Below are positions 1 to 7,245 of a DNA stretch of 64,000 nucleotides, piece by piece; position 1 is the first letter of the stretch; each line of letters opens with the position of its first letter. Origin of the DNA: Coralloluteibacterium stylophorae (lineage in GTDB: Bacteria; Pseudomonadota; Gammaproteobacteria; Xanthomonadales; Xanthomonadaceae); the NCBI RefSeq assembly GCF_018122625.2, contig NZ_JAGQFT020000004.1, positions 310,001 to 374,000 on the forward strand, written 5' to 3'. The notes under the pieces are model-generated. The model did not search any database and was not told the DNA's origin. It was given only the letters and a program-made list of their open reading frames with translations. The translations under genes and the position numbers were made by a program.

Positions 1-52
1 CATCGCGTGAGCGTGCGCGCGCGGGCGCGTCGATGCAAGCCTGGAAACGACC

Positions 53-77
53 GGACGCCGCGACGGGCGCGGCGTCC
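53..77 (-). terminator. possible hairpin terminator of the desaturase gene
   Basis: A perfect 9-bp stem (GGACGCCGC pairing with GCGGCGTCC, 7-base loop) lies just past the desaturase stop codon on the minus strand. There is only a weak T-rich stretch after it (GGTCGTTTCC), so it may be a Rho-dependent end or simply a GC-rich hairpin. Confidence 0.35.
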
Positions 78-98
78 GCTCAGGTTCGGCGGCGGAAC

Positions 99-1310
99 TC
101 AGGCGGCAGCGCGGGCCGGCGCGAGGGTGTAGCCCTTGAGCCGGGCGGAGAACTCCTGCAGCCCGCGGATCCCGGTGGCCTCGGCCTCCCGGCACCACTC
201 CTGCAGGCTGTGCAGCGAGGCCGCGGCGTCGCTCTGGCGCGCCTCGAGCACGGCGGCCAGGCGCGTCCGGTACTCGACCAGCAGGGCCAGGCGCGGGTGT
301 GCCTGGACCCAGGCCTGCAGCCGCTCGCGGCCCTTGGCATCGAGCCAGCGACCGTCGCTGGCGAGCGCCCGGCGCACGCGCCGCGGCACCCCCTCGAGCC
401 CGGCTCCCGCCCCGGCGCGCTCCTCGCGCAGCGCCGGCTTGAGCACGCTGCGGTAGTAGTCGGTCATCGCCTGGAAGCGGTGCGACAGCAGCGCCTTGAG
501 CGTCTCCGAATCCGGCATGGCGACGTTCGGGCGCACGTCGAGGCTCGGCGCCACGCGCAGCACCCTGGCCAGCCCGAGCTTCTCCAGGCCGCGGATGACG
601 ACCCAGCCGATGTCGAACTCCCACTTGCGCAGGGCGAACTTCGCCGAGCTGGGGAAGGTGTGGTGGTTGTTGTGCAGCTCCTCGCCGCCGATCCACACGC
701 CCCAGGGGGTGAGGTTGGTCGCCTTGTCGGCGGTCTCGAAGTTGCGGTAGCCCCACCAGTGGCCGAGGCCGTTGACCACGCCGGCGGCCCAGAACGGGAT
801 CCACACCATCTGCACCGCCCACACCGCGATGCCGACCACGCCGAACAGGGCGACGTCGATCAGCAGCATCAGGGTCGGGCCCCAGTTCGAATGCTTCGCG
901 TAGAGGTTCCGCTCGATCCAGTCGTCCGGGCAGCCGCGACCGTACTTCTCCATGTCCTCCCGGCTCGCCCGCGCCTCGCGGTAGAGCTCGGCGCCTTCCC
1001 AGAACACCTTGCGGATGCCGCGGGTGTGCGGGCTGTGCGGGTCCTCGTCGGTCTCGCACTTGGCGTGGTGCTTGCGATGGATCGCGGCCCACTCCTTGGT
1101 GATCATCGACGTGGTCAGCCACGTCCAGAAGCGGAAGAAGTGCGCGAGCGCGGGATGGAAGTCCACCGAACGGTGCGCCTGGCTGCGGTGCAGGTAGAGC
1201 GTCACCGAGAAGATGGTCAGCTGCACGAACACCAGGAAGGTGACGAGGATGCCGACCCAGCCGAAGCCGGTGAAGCCACTGGTCAGCCAGTCGTAGAAGG
1301 CGGAGGACAT
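99..1310 (-). CDS. membrane fatty-acid (acyl-CoA/acyl-lipid) delta-9-type desaturase
   Basis: This 403-residue integral membrane di-iron enzyme should introduce a cis double bond into acyl chains and so adjust membrane fluidity. The three histidine boxes of the family are intact: H41-R-S-Q-A-H46, H78-R-K-H-H82 and H213-N-N-H-H217, between hydrophobic stretches at about residues 18-40, 60-75 and 146-180. The start is the ATG at 1310 (MSSAFYDW); a longer in-frame extension to 1367 exists but encodes an unlikely Arg/His-rich leader. The C-terminal 120 residues are a hydrophilic, helical extension without a recognised domain. The gene is divergent from mutM and has a sigma-54-type promoter about 100 bases upstream. 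Specificity (acyl-CoA or lipid-linked) cannot be told from sequence. Confidence 0.9.
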   Translation of the reverse strand: MSSAFYDWLTSGFTGFGWVGILVTFLVFVQLTIFSVTLYLHRSQAHRSVDFHPALAHFFRFWTWLTTSMITKEWAAIHRKHHAKCETDEDPHSPHTRGIRKVFWEGAELYREARASREDMEKYGRGCPDDWIERNLYAKHSNWGPTLMLLIDVALFGVVGIAVWAVQMVWIPFWAAGVVNGLGHWWGYRNFETADKATNLTPWGVWIGGEELHNNHHTFPSSAKFALRKWEFDIGWVVIRGLEKLGLARVLRVAPSLDVRPNVAMPDSETLKALLSHRFQAMTDYYRSVLKPALREERAGAGAGLEGVPRRVRRALASDGRWLDAKGRERLQAWVQAHPRLALLVEYRTRLAAVLEARQSDAAASLHSLQEWCREAEATGIRGLQEFSARLKGYTLAPARAAA

Positions 1311-1413
1311 TGCGGATCTCGCGAAGCGTGAGCGGTCATGATGGGGCCTCGGTCCTGCCCATGCCATCCCTGCGCGGGCGTATGGCGGCCGGGGTGTTCA
1401 GTGAGGTGAGCTT

Positions 1414-1429
1414 TGCAAGGGGCGTGCCG
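1414..1429 (-). promoter_or_regulatory. sigma-54 (RpoN) -24/-12 promoter for the desaturase
   Basis: Read on the minus strand the sequence is CGGCACGCCCCTTGCA, against the RpoN consensus TGGCACG-N4-TTGC(A/T). Only the first base differs, and GG and GC are separated by exactly 10 bases. The predicted start of transcription is near 1403, giving a leader of about 93 bases to the desaturase ATG at 1310. It lies in the 273-base divergent gap with mutM. Confidence 0.6.
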
Positions 1430-1583
1430 CGTTTTGGTGAAGCGGGACCGGGGACCGGCAGGTCGCGGCGGCCGCTGGAGCGGAGTGCCCGTGGTGGAAC
1501 CCTTGCCGATCGCCGTTCACGCGCCCATCTGCTCCAGGTCCCGATCGCCGCCTCACCCAACCGCCTTCCCGGCGTTCGCCCCC

Positions 1584-2396
1584 ATGCCCGAACTTCCCGA
1601 AGTCGAGACCACCCGCGCCGGGCTGGCGCCGCACCTGACCGGGCGGCGCGTGGCGGGGGTGACGCTGCGCCGGCCCGACCTGCGCTGGCCGATCCCCGCG
1701 GCGGTGGCCGCACATCTGCCGGGCGCACGCATCGACGCCGTGCGTCGGCGCGCGAAGTACCTGCTGCTCGACACCGAGGCCGGCAGCGCTTTGCTGCACC
1801 TGGGCATGTCGGGAATGCTGCGGGTGCTCCCGCCGGACACGCCGGTCGGGCCGCACGACCATGTCGACATCGCGCTCGATTCCGGCCGGCTGCTGCGCTT
1901 CACCGATCCGCGCCGCTTCGGCTGCCTGCTGTGGCAGCCGATCGGCGAAGTGCATCCCCTGCTGCGCAGGCTGGGGCCGGAGCCGCTGGAGGCGGCCTTC
2001 GACGGCGACTACCTGTTCGCCCGCTCGCGCGGACGCGCGGCACCGGTGAAGACCTTCCTGATGGACCAGGCGATCGTGGTCGGCGTCGGCAACATCTATG
2101 CGGCCGAGAGCCTGTTCCGCGCCGGCATCGCGCCGCTGCGCCCGGCGGGCCGGGTGTCGCGAGAGCGCTACCGCGCGCTCGCCGGGGCGGTGAAGACGGT
2201 GCTGGCGCACGCGATCGCGCGCGGCGGCACCACCCTGCGCGACTTCCTCAACGCCGACGGCGCGCCCGGGTACTTCGAGCAGGAGCTGTTCGTCTACGGC
2301 CGCGGCGGCCAGCGGTGCAAGGCCTGCGGCACCGCGTTGCGCGAGGCGGCGATCGGCCAGCGCGCGAGCGTGTGGTGCCCGCGCTGCCAGCGCTGA
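1584..2396 (+). CDS. mutM: formamidopyrimidine-DNA glycosylase (Fpg/MutM)
   Basis: Base-excision repair enzyme that removes 8-oxoguanine and formamidopyrimidines and nicks the backbone (AP lyase). The protein starts [10 protein letters not shown], so the catalytic Pro1 (after Met removal) and Glu2 are present; this fixes the start at 1584 although the frame is open further upstream. The C-terminus holds the family's four-cysteine zinc finger (CKAC near residue 247 and CPRC at the very end). At 270 residues it is full length. Its stop is separated by a single base from the stop of the convergent tdk gene. Confidence 0.97.
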   Translation: MPELPEVETTRAGLAPHLTGRRVAGVTLRRPDLRWPIPAAVAAHLPGARIDAVRRRAKYLLLDTEAGSALLHLGMSGMLRVLPPDTPVGPHDHVDIALDSGRLLRFTDPRRFGCLLWQPIGEVHPLLRRLGPEPLEAAFDGDYLFARSRGRAAPVKTFLMDQAIVVGVGNIYAAESLFRAGIAPLRPAGRVSRERYRALAGAVKTVLAHAIARGGTTLRDFLNADGAPGYFEQELFVYGRGGQRCKACGTALREAAIGQRASVWCPRCQR

Positions 2397-2397
2397 G

Positions 2398-3009
2398 TTA
2401 GGCCGGTGCCGCCGGCTGGATGCGCGCCTCGCCGGCGACGATCTTCTTGAACTCGGCACGGCTGACCGAGACGTAGCGCTCGTTGCCGCCGATCTGCACC
2501 TGCGGCCCGTCGGTCACCGCGCGACCCTCGGCATCCACGCGCACCACCATGGTCGCCTTCGCGCCGCTCTGGCAGATCGTCTTGATCTCGGTCAGCTCGT
2601 CGGCCCAGGCCAGCAGGTACTGGCTGCCCTCGAAGAGCTCGCCGCGGAAGTCGGTGCGCAGGCCGTAGCAGAGCACCGGCACGCGCAGGGCATCGACCAC
2701 CTCGCCGAGCTGCCAGACCTGGGCGCGGGTCAGGAACTGGGCCTCGTCGACCAGCACGCAGTGCAGCGCGCCACGCGCGGCGATGTCCTCGCCCACGATC
2801 GCCTGCAGATCGTCCTCGCGGCCGAACACATGCCCGTCGGCGCGCAGGCCGATGCGCGAGGCGACCACGCCCTTGCCGTAGCGGTCATCGAGCTGGGGGG
2901 TGAGGATCAGCGTGCGCATGCCGCGCTCGCGGTAGTTGTAGGCGCTCTGCAGGAGCGTCGTGGTCTTTCCGGCGTTCATCGCCGAGTAGTAGAAGTAGAG
3001 CTTGGCCAA
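2398..3009 (-). CDS. tdk: thymidine kinase, type II
   Basis: Phosphorylates thymidine and deoxyuridine in the pyrimidine salvage pathway. The start [16 protein letters not shown] is nearly identical to the well-known enterobacterial enzyme and contains the P-loop (residues 9-16); VDEAQF at 88-92 is the Walker B region and the lasso loop ends in GGNERYVSV. An unusual feature is the zinc site: the CxC of the E. coli enzyme reads C146-Q-S148 here, and the later CxxH reads S183-R-A-E186, so three of four ligands are missing. Length (203 residues) is normal. The gene is convergent with mutM. Confidence 0.95.
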   Translation of the reverse strand: MAKLYFYYSAMNAGKTTTLLQSAYNYRERGMRTLILTPQLDDRYGKGVVASRIGLRADGHVFGREDDLQAIVGEDIAARGALHCVLVDEAQFLTRAQVWQLGEVVDALRVPVLCYGLRTDFRGELFEGSQYLLAWADELTEIKTICQSGAKATMVVRVDAEGRAVTDGPQVQIGGNERYVSVSRAEFKKIVAGEARIQPAAPA

Positions 3010-3062
3010 GGCAGTCGAACGGGGACGGCGGAGAGACGGCCAGTATCGCGCAGATCCGGCGT

Positions 3063-3080
3063 CCGGCCCGGCCGGGCCGG
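3063..3080. repeat. 18-base perfect GC palindrome
   Basis: CCGGCCCGGCCGGGCCGG is its own reverse complement. It lies in the 72-base gap between the tdk start and the stop of the Sel1-type gene and could act as a hairpin terminator for the latter on the minus strand, although no T-tract follows. Confidence 0.5.
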
Positions 3081-3081
3081 C

Positions 3082-3811
3082 TCAGTCCGAAGGCCGCCCG
3101 TCCGGGCCTGCGATCCGCTCCAGTTCACCCACCGTCACCCGCCCCTTCGGCGGCGCCTGCCATACGTCGTCCTGCCACGCCCAGTAGCGTTCGGGCTCCC
3201 AGTACTGCGGGTCGTAGAAGCGGGCGCCGTCGATGACGATGGGAGTGCCGCCGGGTCCGACCACCTGGACCTGGAGGGTCCCGACGAAGCCGGTGCGCGT
3301 ACCGGTGACGGTGCGTCGCGCGCGCGCCAGCACACGCTCCAGTCGAGGCTTGGCCACTGCGTCGCCGTAATCGGCGTAGATGTCCTCGCCCACAGCGAGC
3401 GCCCGCTCGCGCTCGGCCTCGTCCAGCTCCGCCCAGTACTGCTCGCGGCGAACGAGGAAGCGCCGGTACATCCGCTCCGCGGCCAGATCCATCCAGGCAT
3501 AGGCGCGGGGACGGTCGCGGCCCACACCCTCCCCGAGCCAATACATCTCTGCGACCATCGCCTGCGACGCCTTGTCGCCGTAGTGGGCGGCGCGCAGGAA
3601 CAGTTCGAGCGCACGCGCACGGTCGCCCTCGCGCCAGGCGCGCACGCCCTCGTTGCGCCACTGCAGGTCCGGATGCGCGGCAAGGAAACCGGCGCTGGTG
3701 AGCACCTCGCGATCCGGATCCGGAATCGCGCTGTGGCGGCTGGTCGCCGGCCTGGGTGGGCAGGGAGACAGCGAAGACCAGGGCGAGGATCAGCGATGCG
3801 TGGGCTTGCAC
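3082..3811 (-). pseudogene. frameshifted exported Sel1/TPR-like repeat protein
   Basis: The mature part (from about 3740 to 3082, about 215 residues) contains a Sel1-like helical repeat (A-x-Y-G-D-K-x-S-Q-A-x-V-A-E-M-Y-W-L-G-E-G-V) and ends with a W-E-P-E-R-Y-W and Q-A-P-P-K-G-R-V block. It is clearly homologous to the C-terminal half of the gene at 5688-7064. An obvious signal peptide (MQAHASLILALVFAVSLPTQ, cleavage after QAG) starts at a GTG at 3811 with a good GGAGG ribosome site five bases upstream, but it is in a different frame: the two frames are offset by one base and must be joined between about 3750 and 3706. The mature frame alone has only a GTG at 3705 with no ribosome site. Either a genuine one-base indel inactivated the gene or the assembly has an error here. 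Confidence 0.75.
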
Positions 3812-4032
3812 GAGGACCTCCGGTTCCAGTGTCCAGGAAGCCGAGTCTGGGCCTCGCGGCCCGAGTCGGACACGCCAGGAAGTCATGCCATGACGACAGT
3901 GCCTAGTCGCCCCCGGGTCACACGACGTCCCTCGCGCGGCCCGCCGCACCTTGGATCGTGCGGTCCGGATCGCCAGGCGCGAGACGGCGCGGGAGGCCGT
4001 CGCGACGGCGTCCCGCGGCCGCGTCTTCCGGC
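3812..4032. other. 221-base intergenic gap between porin and Sel1 gene
   Basis: No open frame with coding character is visible. It carries short GC-rich inverted repeats (for example GCCGTCGCGACGGC near 3993-4006 just after the porin stop) but no T-tract, so the porin transcript has no clear intrinsic terminator. Confidence 0.4.
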
Positions 4033-5220
4033 TCAGAAGAAGATGATCCCGCCGAAGGCCAGGCCGTTCATCCTCGCCTCGTTGCCGCCGTAGTCCTCGG
4101 AGCGGGTCTGCGAGACCTCGCCGGCCAGGGTGACGCTCTCGGTGAGCTTGAAGTAGGCGCCGAGGGTGGCATTGCGGTTGCTCTCCAGCGTGGCATCGCC
4201 CAGCGGCGCGTCGCGGTTCTTGCTGACGCCGTAGTTGAGGCCCAGCGTCCACTGCTCGTCGAGCGCCCAGGTCGTCTGCGCGAACCAGTGCAGGGCCTCG
4301 ACATCGCCCTGGTCGCCGTCGGCCAGGATGCCGAGGCCGTCGCCCTGCTGCACGTTCACCAGCACCTTCAAGGGGCCGCCGGTGTAGGAGGCGCCGAGCT
4401 CGACCCCGGCCATGGTGAACGCATCGCCCGGCAGCACGTCGTCGGGCGTCTTGAACTTCTGGTATTTGCCGACCGCCCAGGCCTCGAAGGCATCGCTCGT
4501 CCAGGAAAGCTGCGCCTGCACCTGCGGGCCGTCGTCGGAGACGTAGGCGCCATCGTTGTCGACGGGGCTGACCAGGGCGGCACTGAAGCCGAAGCCGCTC
4601 TCGCCCGGCGTGGAATAGGCGATCTGGCCGTAGTTGCCGAGCCAGGCGTAGCCGGCGCCGATGTGCCCGAGGGTGACGCGGCCGCGCTGGGTCGCCTGGA
4701 TCGGCATGCCCACGCCGAGCAGGGTCATGTCGCCGAGGATGGCGTTGGCGCCGAACATGCCGTAGTCGCGGCCCAGCTTGATCGTGCCGAAGTCGCCGCC
4801 GATGGTGAAGAAGGCCTGGCGCACGTCGACGCCGCTGTTGGGCGCGATGGCGCTGGAGGTGGCGGTGTGGGCCATGATCGCGATGGTGGCGCCGATGTCG
4901 TAGCCACCCTGCCGCGACGAGGCCTTGGTCACCAGCGCGTTCGGCAGCAGGCCGTTGCCGATGGTGGTGCGACTGTCCTCGCCGCCGCAGCCGAGCGCCG
5001 GCGAGGCCAGTGCGGCCCCACCGACCACGTCGCCACTGCAGTCGACCGAGGTGTAGTAGGCGTTGACGAAACCGCCGACGTCCAGCGTCCACTCGCCCGC
5101 CTCGAACTCGACGGCCCCGGCCACGGGCGCGATGGCGCAGGCGAGCACGGCGACGCAGGCGCGTGCGCGCGAACCGGCCATGCACCCTGGAATCCGCCTG
5201 GCGTTCACATGGTTCGACAT
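4033..5220 (-). CDS. outer-membrane porin (beta-barrel, trimeric-porin-like)
   Basis: A 395-residue exported protein that should form a diffusion pore in the outer membrane. It has a signal peptide (hydrophobic core about residues 20-35, cleavage after PVAGA), an alternating amphipathic beta-strand pattern with many short turns (for example GGFVNAYYTS, IKLGRDYGMFGAN) and ends in Phe-Phe, the C-terminal aromatic residue recognised by the BAM machinery. The start at 5220 has a strong GGAGGAGGA ribosome site. Two nearby cysteine residues in the first extracellular region (C-S-G-D and L-G-C-G-G) may form a disulfide. It sits between two related Sel1-type genes and has its own sigma-54-type promoter 40-55 bases upstream, suggesting control by nitrogen or carbon status. 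The solute cannot be inferred. Confidence 0.85.
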   Translation of the reverse strand: MSNHVNARRIPGCMAGSRARACVAVLACAIAPVAGAVEFEAGEWTLDVGGFVNAYYTSVDCSGDVVGGAALASPALGCGGEDSRTTIGNGLLPNALVTKASSRQGGYDIGATIAIMAHTATSSAIAPNSGVDVRQAFFTIGGDFGTIKLGRDYGMFGANAILGDMTLLGVGMPIQATQRGRVTLGHIGAGYAWLGNYGQIAYSTPGESGFGFSAALVSPVDNDGAYVSDDGPQVQAQLSWTSDAFEAWAVGKYQKFKTPDDVLPGDAFTMAGVELGASYTGGPLKVLVNVQQGDGLGILADGDQGDVEALHWFAQTTWALDEQWTLGLNYGVSKNRDAPLGDATLESNRNATLGAYFKLTESVTLAGEVSQTRSEDYGGNEARMNGLAFGGIIFF

Positions 5221-5687
5221 GTCAGTCCTCCTCCGGCCCGGAATGGACCCAAGGAGCCGGCGCAAAGGCCGTGCCACGGCGGGCTTGCCGCAGCGCAGCG
5301 TCGCAAACGCGCAGGGTGGTGCAGGCAAGCGGCATCCGATGCGCTGCAGGACAGCAGGTCCGTGCGGACGCGGGCTGTCACCTTCCCTGCACAACGCGTC
5401 CGCCGCGATGTGCCTCGGATGGCACATGGGCCGTACCGATGCTGCTCGGAAGGATCGTCCGCGGCAGTCGCTCGGCGCGCAGCCCCTACGCACGATCGGC
5501 ATCCGCTGCCATCCGCCCCTGACGATGGCCCTTGCCGCACGGCCCCCATGCCCCCGCGGTTCCATCGGAGCGATCAGCGTCGCCCGCCGGGGCATGTGCT
5601 GCCTGTTTCTCCCCCGTCATGAGGCCGCGCTGGGCCAGGGAAGGGACGGGAATCCGGCCATTGGCGACGCTTTACGGGCACGGATGC
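5221..5687. other. 467-base gene-free stretch upstream of the porin
   Basis: The only element recognised is the sigma-54-type promoter at 5261-5276 on the minus strand. The remainder shows stop-containing frames without codon bias and no strong hairpin; it could hold enhancer sites for an RpoN activator, but none can be identified. Confidence 0.4.
5261..5276 (-). promoter_or_regulatory. sigma-54 (RpoN) -24/-12 promoter for the porin
   Basis: On the minus strand TGGCACGGCCTTTGCG matches TGGCACG-N4-TTGC exactly, with GG-N10-GC spacing. Transcription should start near 5250, leaving a 30-base leader that contains the GGAGGAGGA ribosome site and the ATG at 5220. This is the best sigma-54 match in the window. 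Confidence 0.7.
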
Positions 5688-7064
5688 CTAGGGCTCGTCG
5701 GGTGTCCCTTCGCGCAGCGGTCCGACGTCGACGCGCCCCCTCGGCGGCGCCTGCCACAGGCTGTCGAGCCACTGGAAATAGCGCTCCGGCTCCCAGTACT
5801 TCGGCTCGAAGAATTCGTCGCTGTTGTACGCCACCCGACCTCCCTCCGGGTCCCAGCTCACGACCCTGCCGTAGGCGGAAAACCCGGTCCGTGAGCCGCC
5901 GACGTAGCGACGGTGGCGCTCCAGCACGCGGACGAGCCTCGCCTTCGCCTGCGCATCGCCGTATTCGTCGGCGATGACCTCGCGGCGTTCGGCGGCCTGT
6001 ACGCGTTCGGCCTCGGTCATCCGCTCCCAGTAGTGCAGGCGCTGGGCGACGAACGGCCGGTACTGCCGCTCCGCCGCGAGTTCGGTCCAGATGTAGCCGA
6101 GCACGCGATCCTGCGGCACCCCGCGCCCGTCCCAGTACATCTCGCCGAGCAGCGCCTGCGCCGGCTTGTCGCTGTAGCGGGCGGCGCGGACCAGGTACTT
6201 GAGCGCGTCGTTGTAGTCGCCGCGTTCCAGCGAGGCCTCCCCGCGCTGGCGCCAGTTGACGTCGGGGTGGCCGGCCAGCCAGGCGCGGCTCTGCACGACA
6301 CCGCCCTCCTGGAGGAGCGTCGCCGCCTGCACCTCACGCAACGAACGTACCTCCACCCGGCCCTGCGGCTCGCCAGGGATCGGCATGCCCTGCGATCTCA
6401 TGTACCTGCGCACGTCAATCCTGGCCTCGTCGTAGATCGCGCTGTAGTCGGTCGACAGGTCGCCGACGACGCGCACGCTGCCAATGGAACCGGCGATGAA
6501 GTCACCGTTCGCCGGCGCCGCCACGGAGTCGACGCGGGAACCCGTGAAGCCCAGCCGGCTGCCGACGAGCGTGCTCACGTGGCGGCGGATCGCCTGTTCG
6601 AGTCGCGGCATCGCGACATCGTCGCCGTATTCGGCATACAGCTGCGCCCCGATGTCCTGCACCCGCGCCCGGTCGGCGGCCTCGAGATGCGTCCACATCA
6701 GGTCGCGGCGCACGATGAGCTGCGGGTGGTTGCCGCGCTCCGCGGCAAGATCGCTCCAGGCATAGGCCTCCGCCCGATCCCGGGGCACGCCATCGCCAAA
6801 CCAGTACATCAGGCTGAGCCGATGCTGCGAGTGCTTGTCGCCGAAGCGCGCCGCCTTGCGGAAGAACGTCGCGGCGCTTTCCGGGCGCTCCGCGGCGTAC
6901 TCGCGCATGCCGTAGAGCCGCCAGCGCTCGTTCGGGTAGCCCCGCGCGATCTTCTCCTCGCGCGCGAAATCCACTGCCGACAGCGCCTGGTCGTCCTGCG
7001 CCTGCGCTCCCGGGCCCATCAGCAGACCCAGCAGCAGGCAGCCCGCGAGATGCATCGGTCTCAT
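5688..7064 (-). CDS. exported Sel1-like repeat protein with duplicated domain
   Basis: A 458-residue protein with a signal peptide (MRPMHLAGCLLLGLLMGPGA, cleavage after AQA). It consists of two homologous halves of about 200 residues; each has a Sel1-like helical hairpin (GDKxSQxxLxxMYWxGxGVPxDR) followed by an LAAERxxxP helix, a YGDxxAxPRLxxxxxRH segment and a GRVxVxxLRE end. Sel1 repeats mediate protein-protein contacts; the precise role is unknown. The start at 7064 is supported by GGAGGAAGA upstream. The second half is the closest relative of the frameshifted gene at 3082-3811, so this locus grew by duplication around the porin gene. Confidence 0.75.
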   Translation of the reverse strand: MRPMHLAGCLLLGLLMGPGAQAQDDQALSAVDFAREEKIARGYPNERWRLYGMREYAAERPESAATFFRKAARFGDKHSQHRLSLMYWFGDGVPRDRAEAYAWSDLAAERGNHPQLIVRRDLMWTHLEAADRARVQDIGAQLYAEYGDDVAMPRLEQAIRRHVSTLVGSRLGFTGSRVDSVAAPANGDFIAGSIGSVRVVGDLSTDYSAIYDEARIDVRRYMRSQGMPIPGEPQGRVEVRSLREVQAATLLQEGGVVQSRAWLAGHPDVNWRQRGEASLERGDYNDALKYLVRAARYSDKPAQALLGEMYWDGRGVPQDRVLGYIWTELAAERQYRPFVAQRLHYWERMTEAERVQAAERREVIADEYGDAQAKARLVRVLERHRRYVGGSRTGFSAYGRVVSWDPEGGRVAYNSDEFFEPKYWEPERYFQWLDSLWQAPPRGRVDVGPLREGTPDEP

Positions 7065-7245
7065 CGTCTCTTCCTCCGTGAAATGACTGGGCCCTGCGCC
7101 GGGCCATATCCCACTGCGCGTTGCGGGCGCCGTGCCGCGGGCCCGTCTGCCACTACGAAGGCACGGTCCGGATCGTCGCAGCCGTCCTTCGCGGACGCCC
7201 TGCGCCCTGCGACAATGCCCACTGTTCCATCGTCGCTCCTGCGCC

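Noticed and set aside
3125-5185. A long open frame on the minus strand across the porin and Sel1 genes
   Set aside because: It is Arg/Gly/Ala-rich shadow coding typical of GC-rich genes. Only its short stretch 3745-3811 encodes a real signal peptide, which is treated under the frameshifted gene.
7109-7139. Sigma-54-like GG-N10-GC pattern (CGGCACGGCGCCCGCA, minus strand) upstream of the Sel1-type gene
   Set aside because: The -12 element reads CCGC instead of TTGC; in such GC-rich sequence the pattern is expected by chance.
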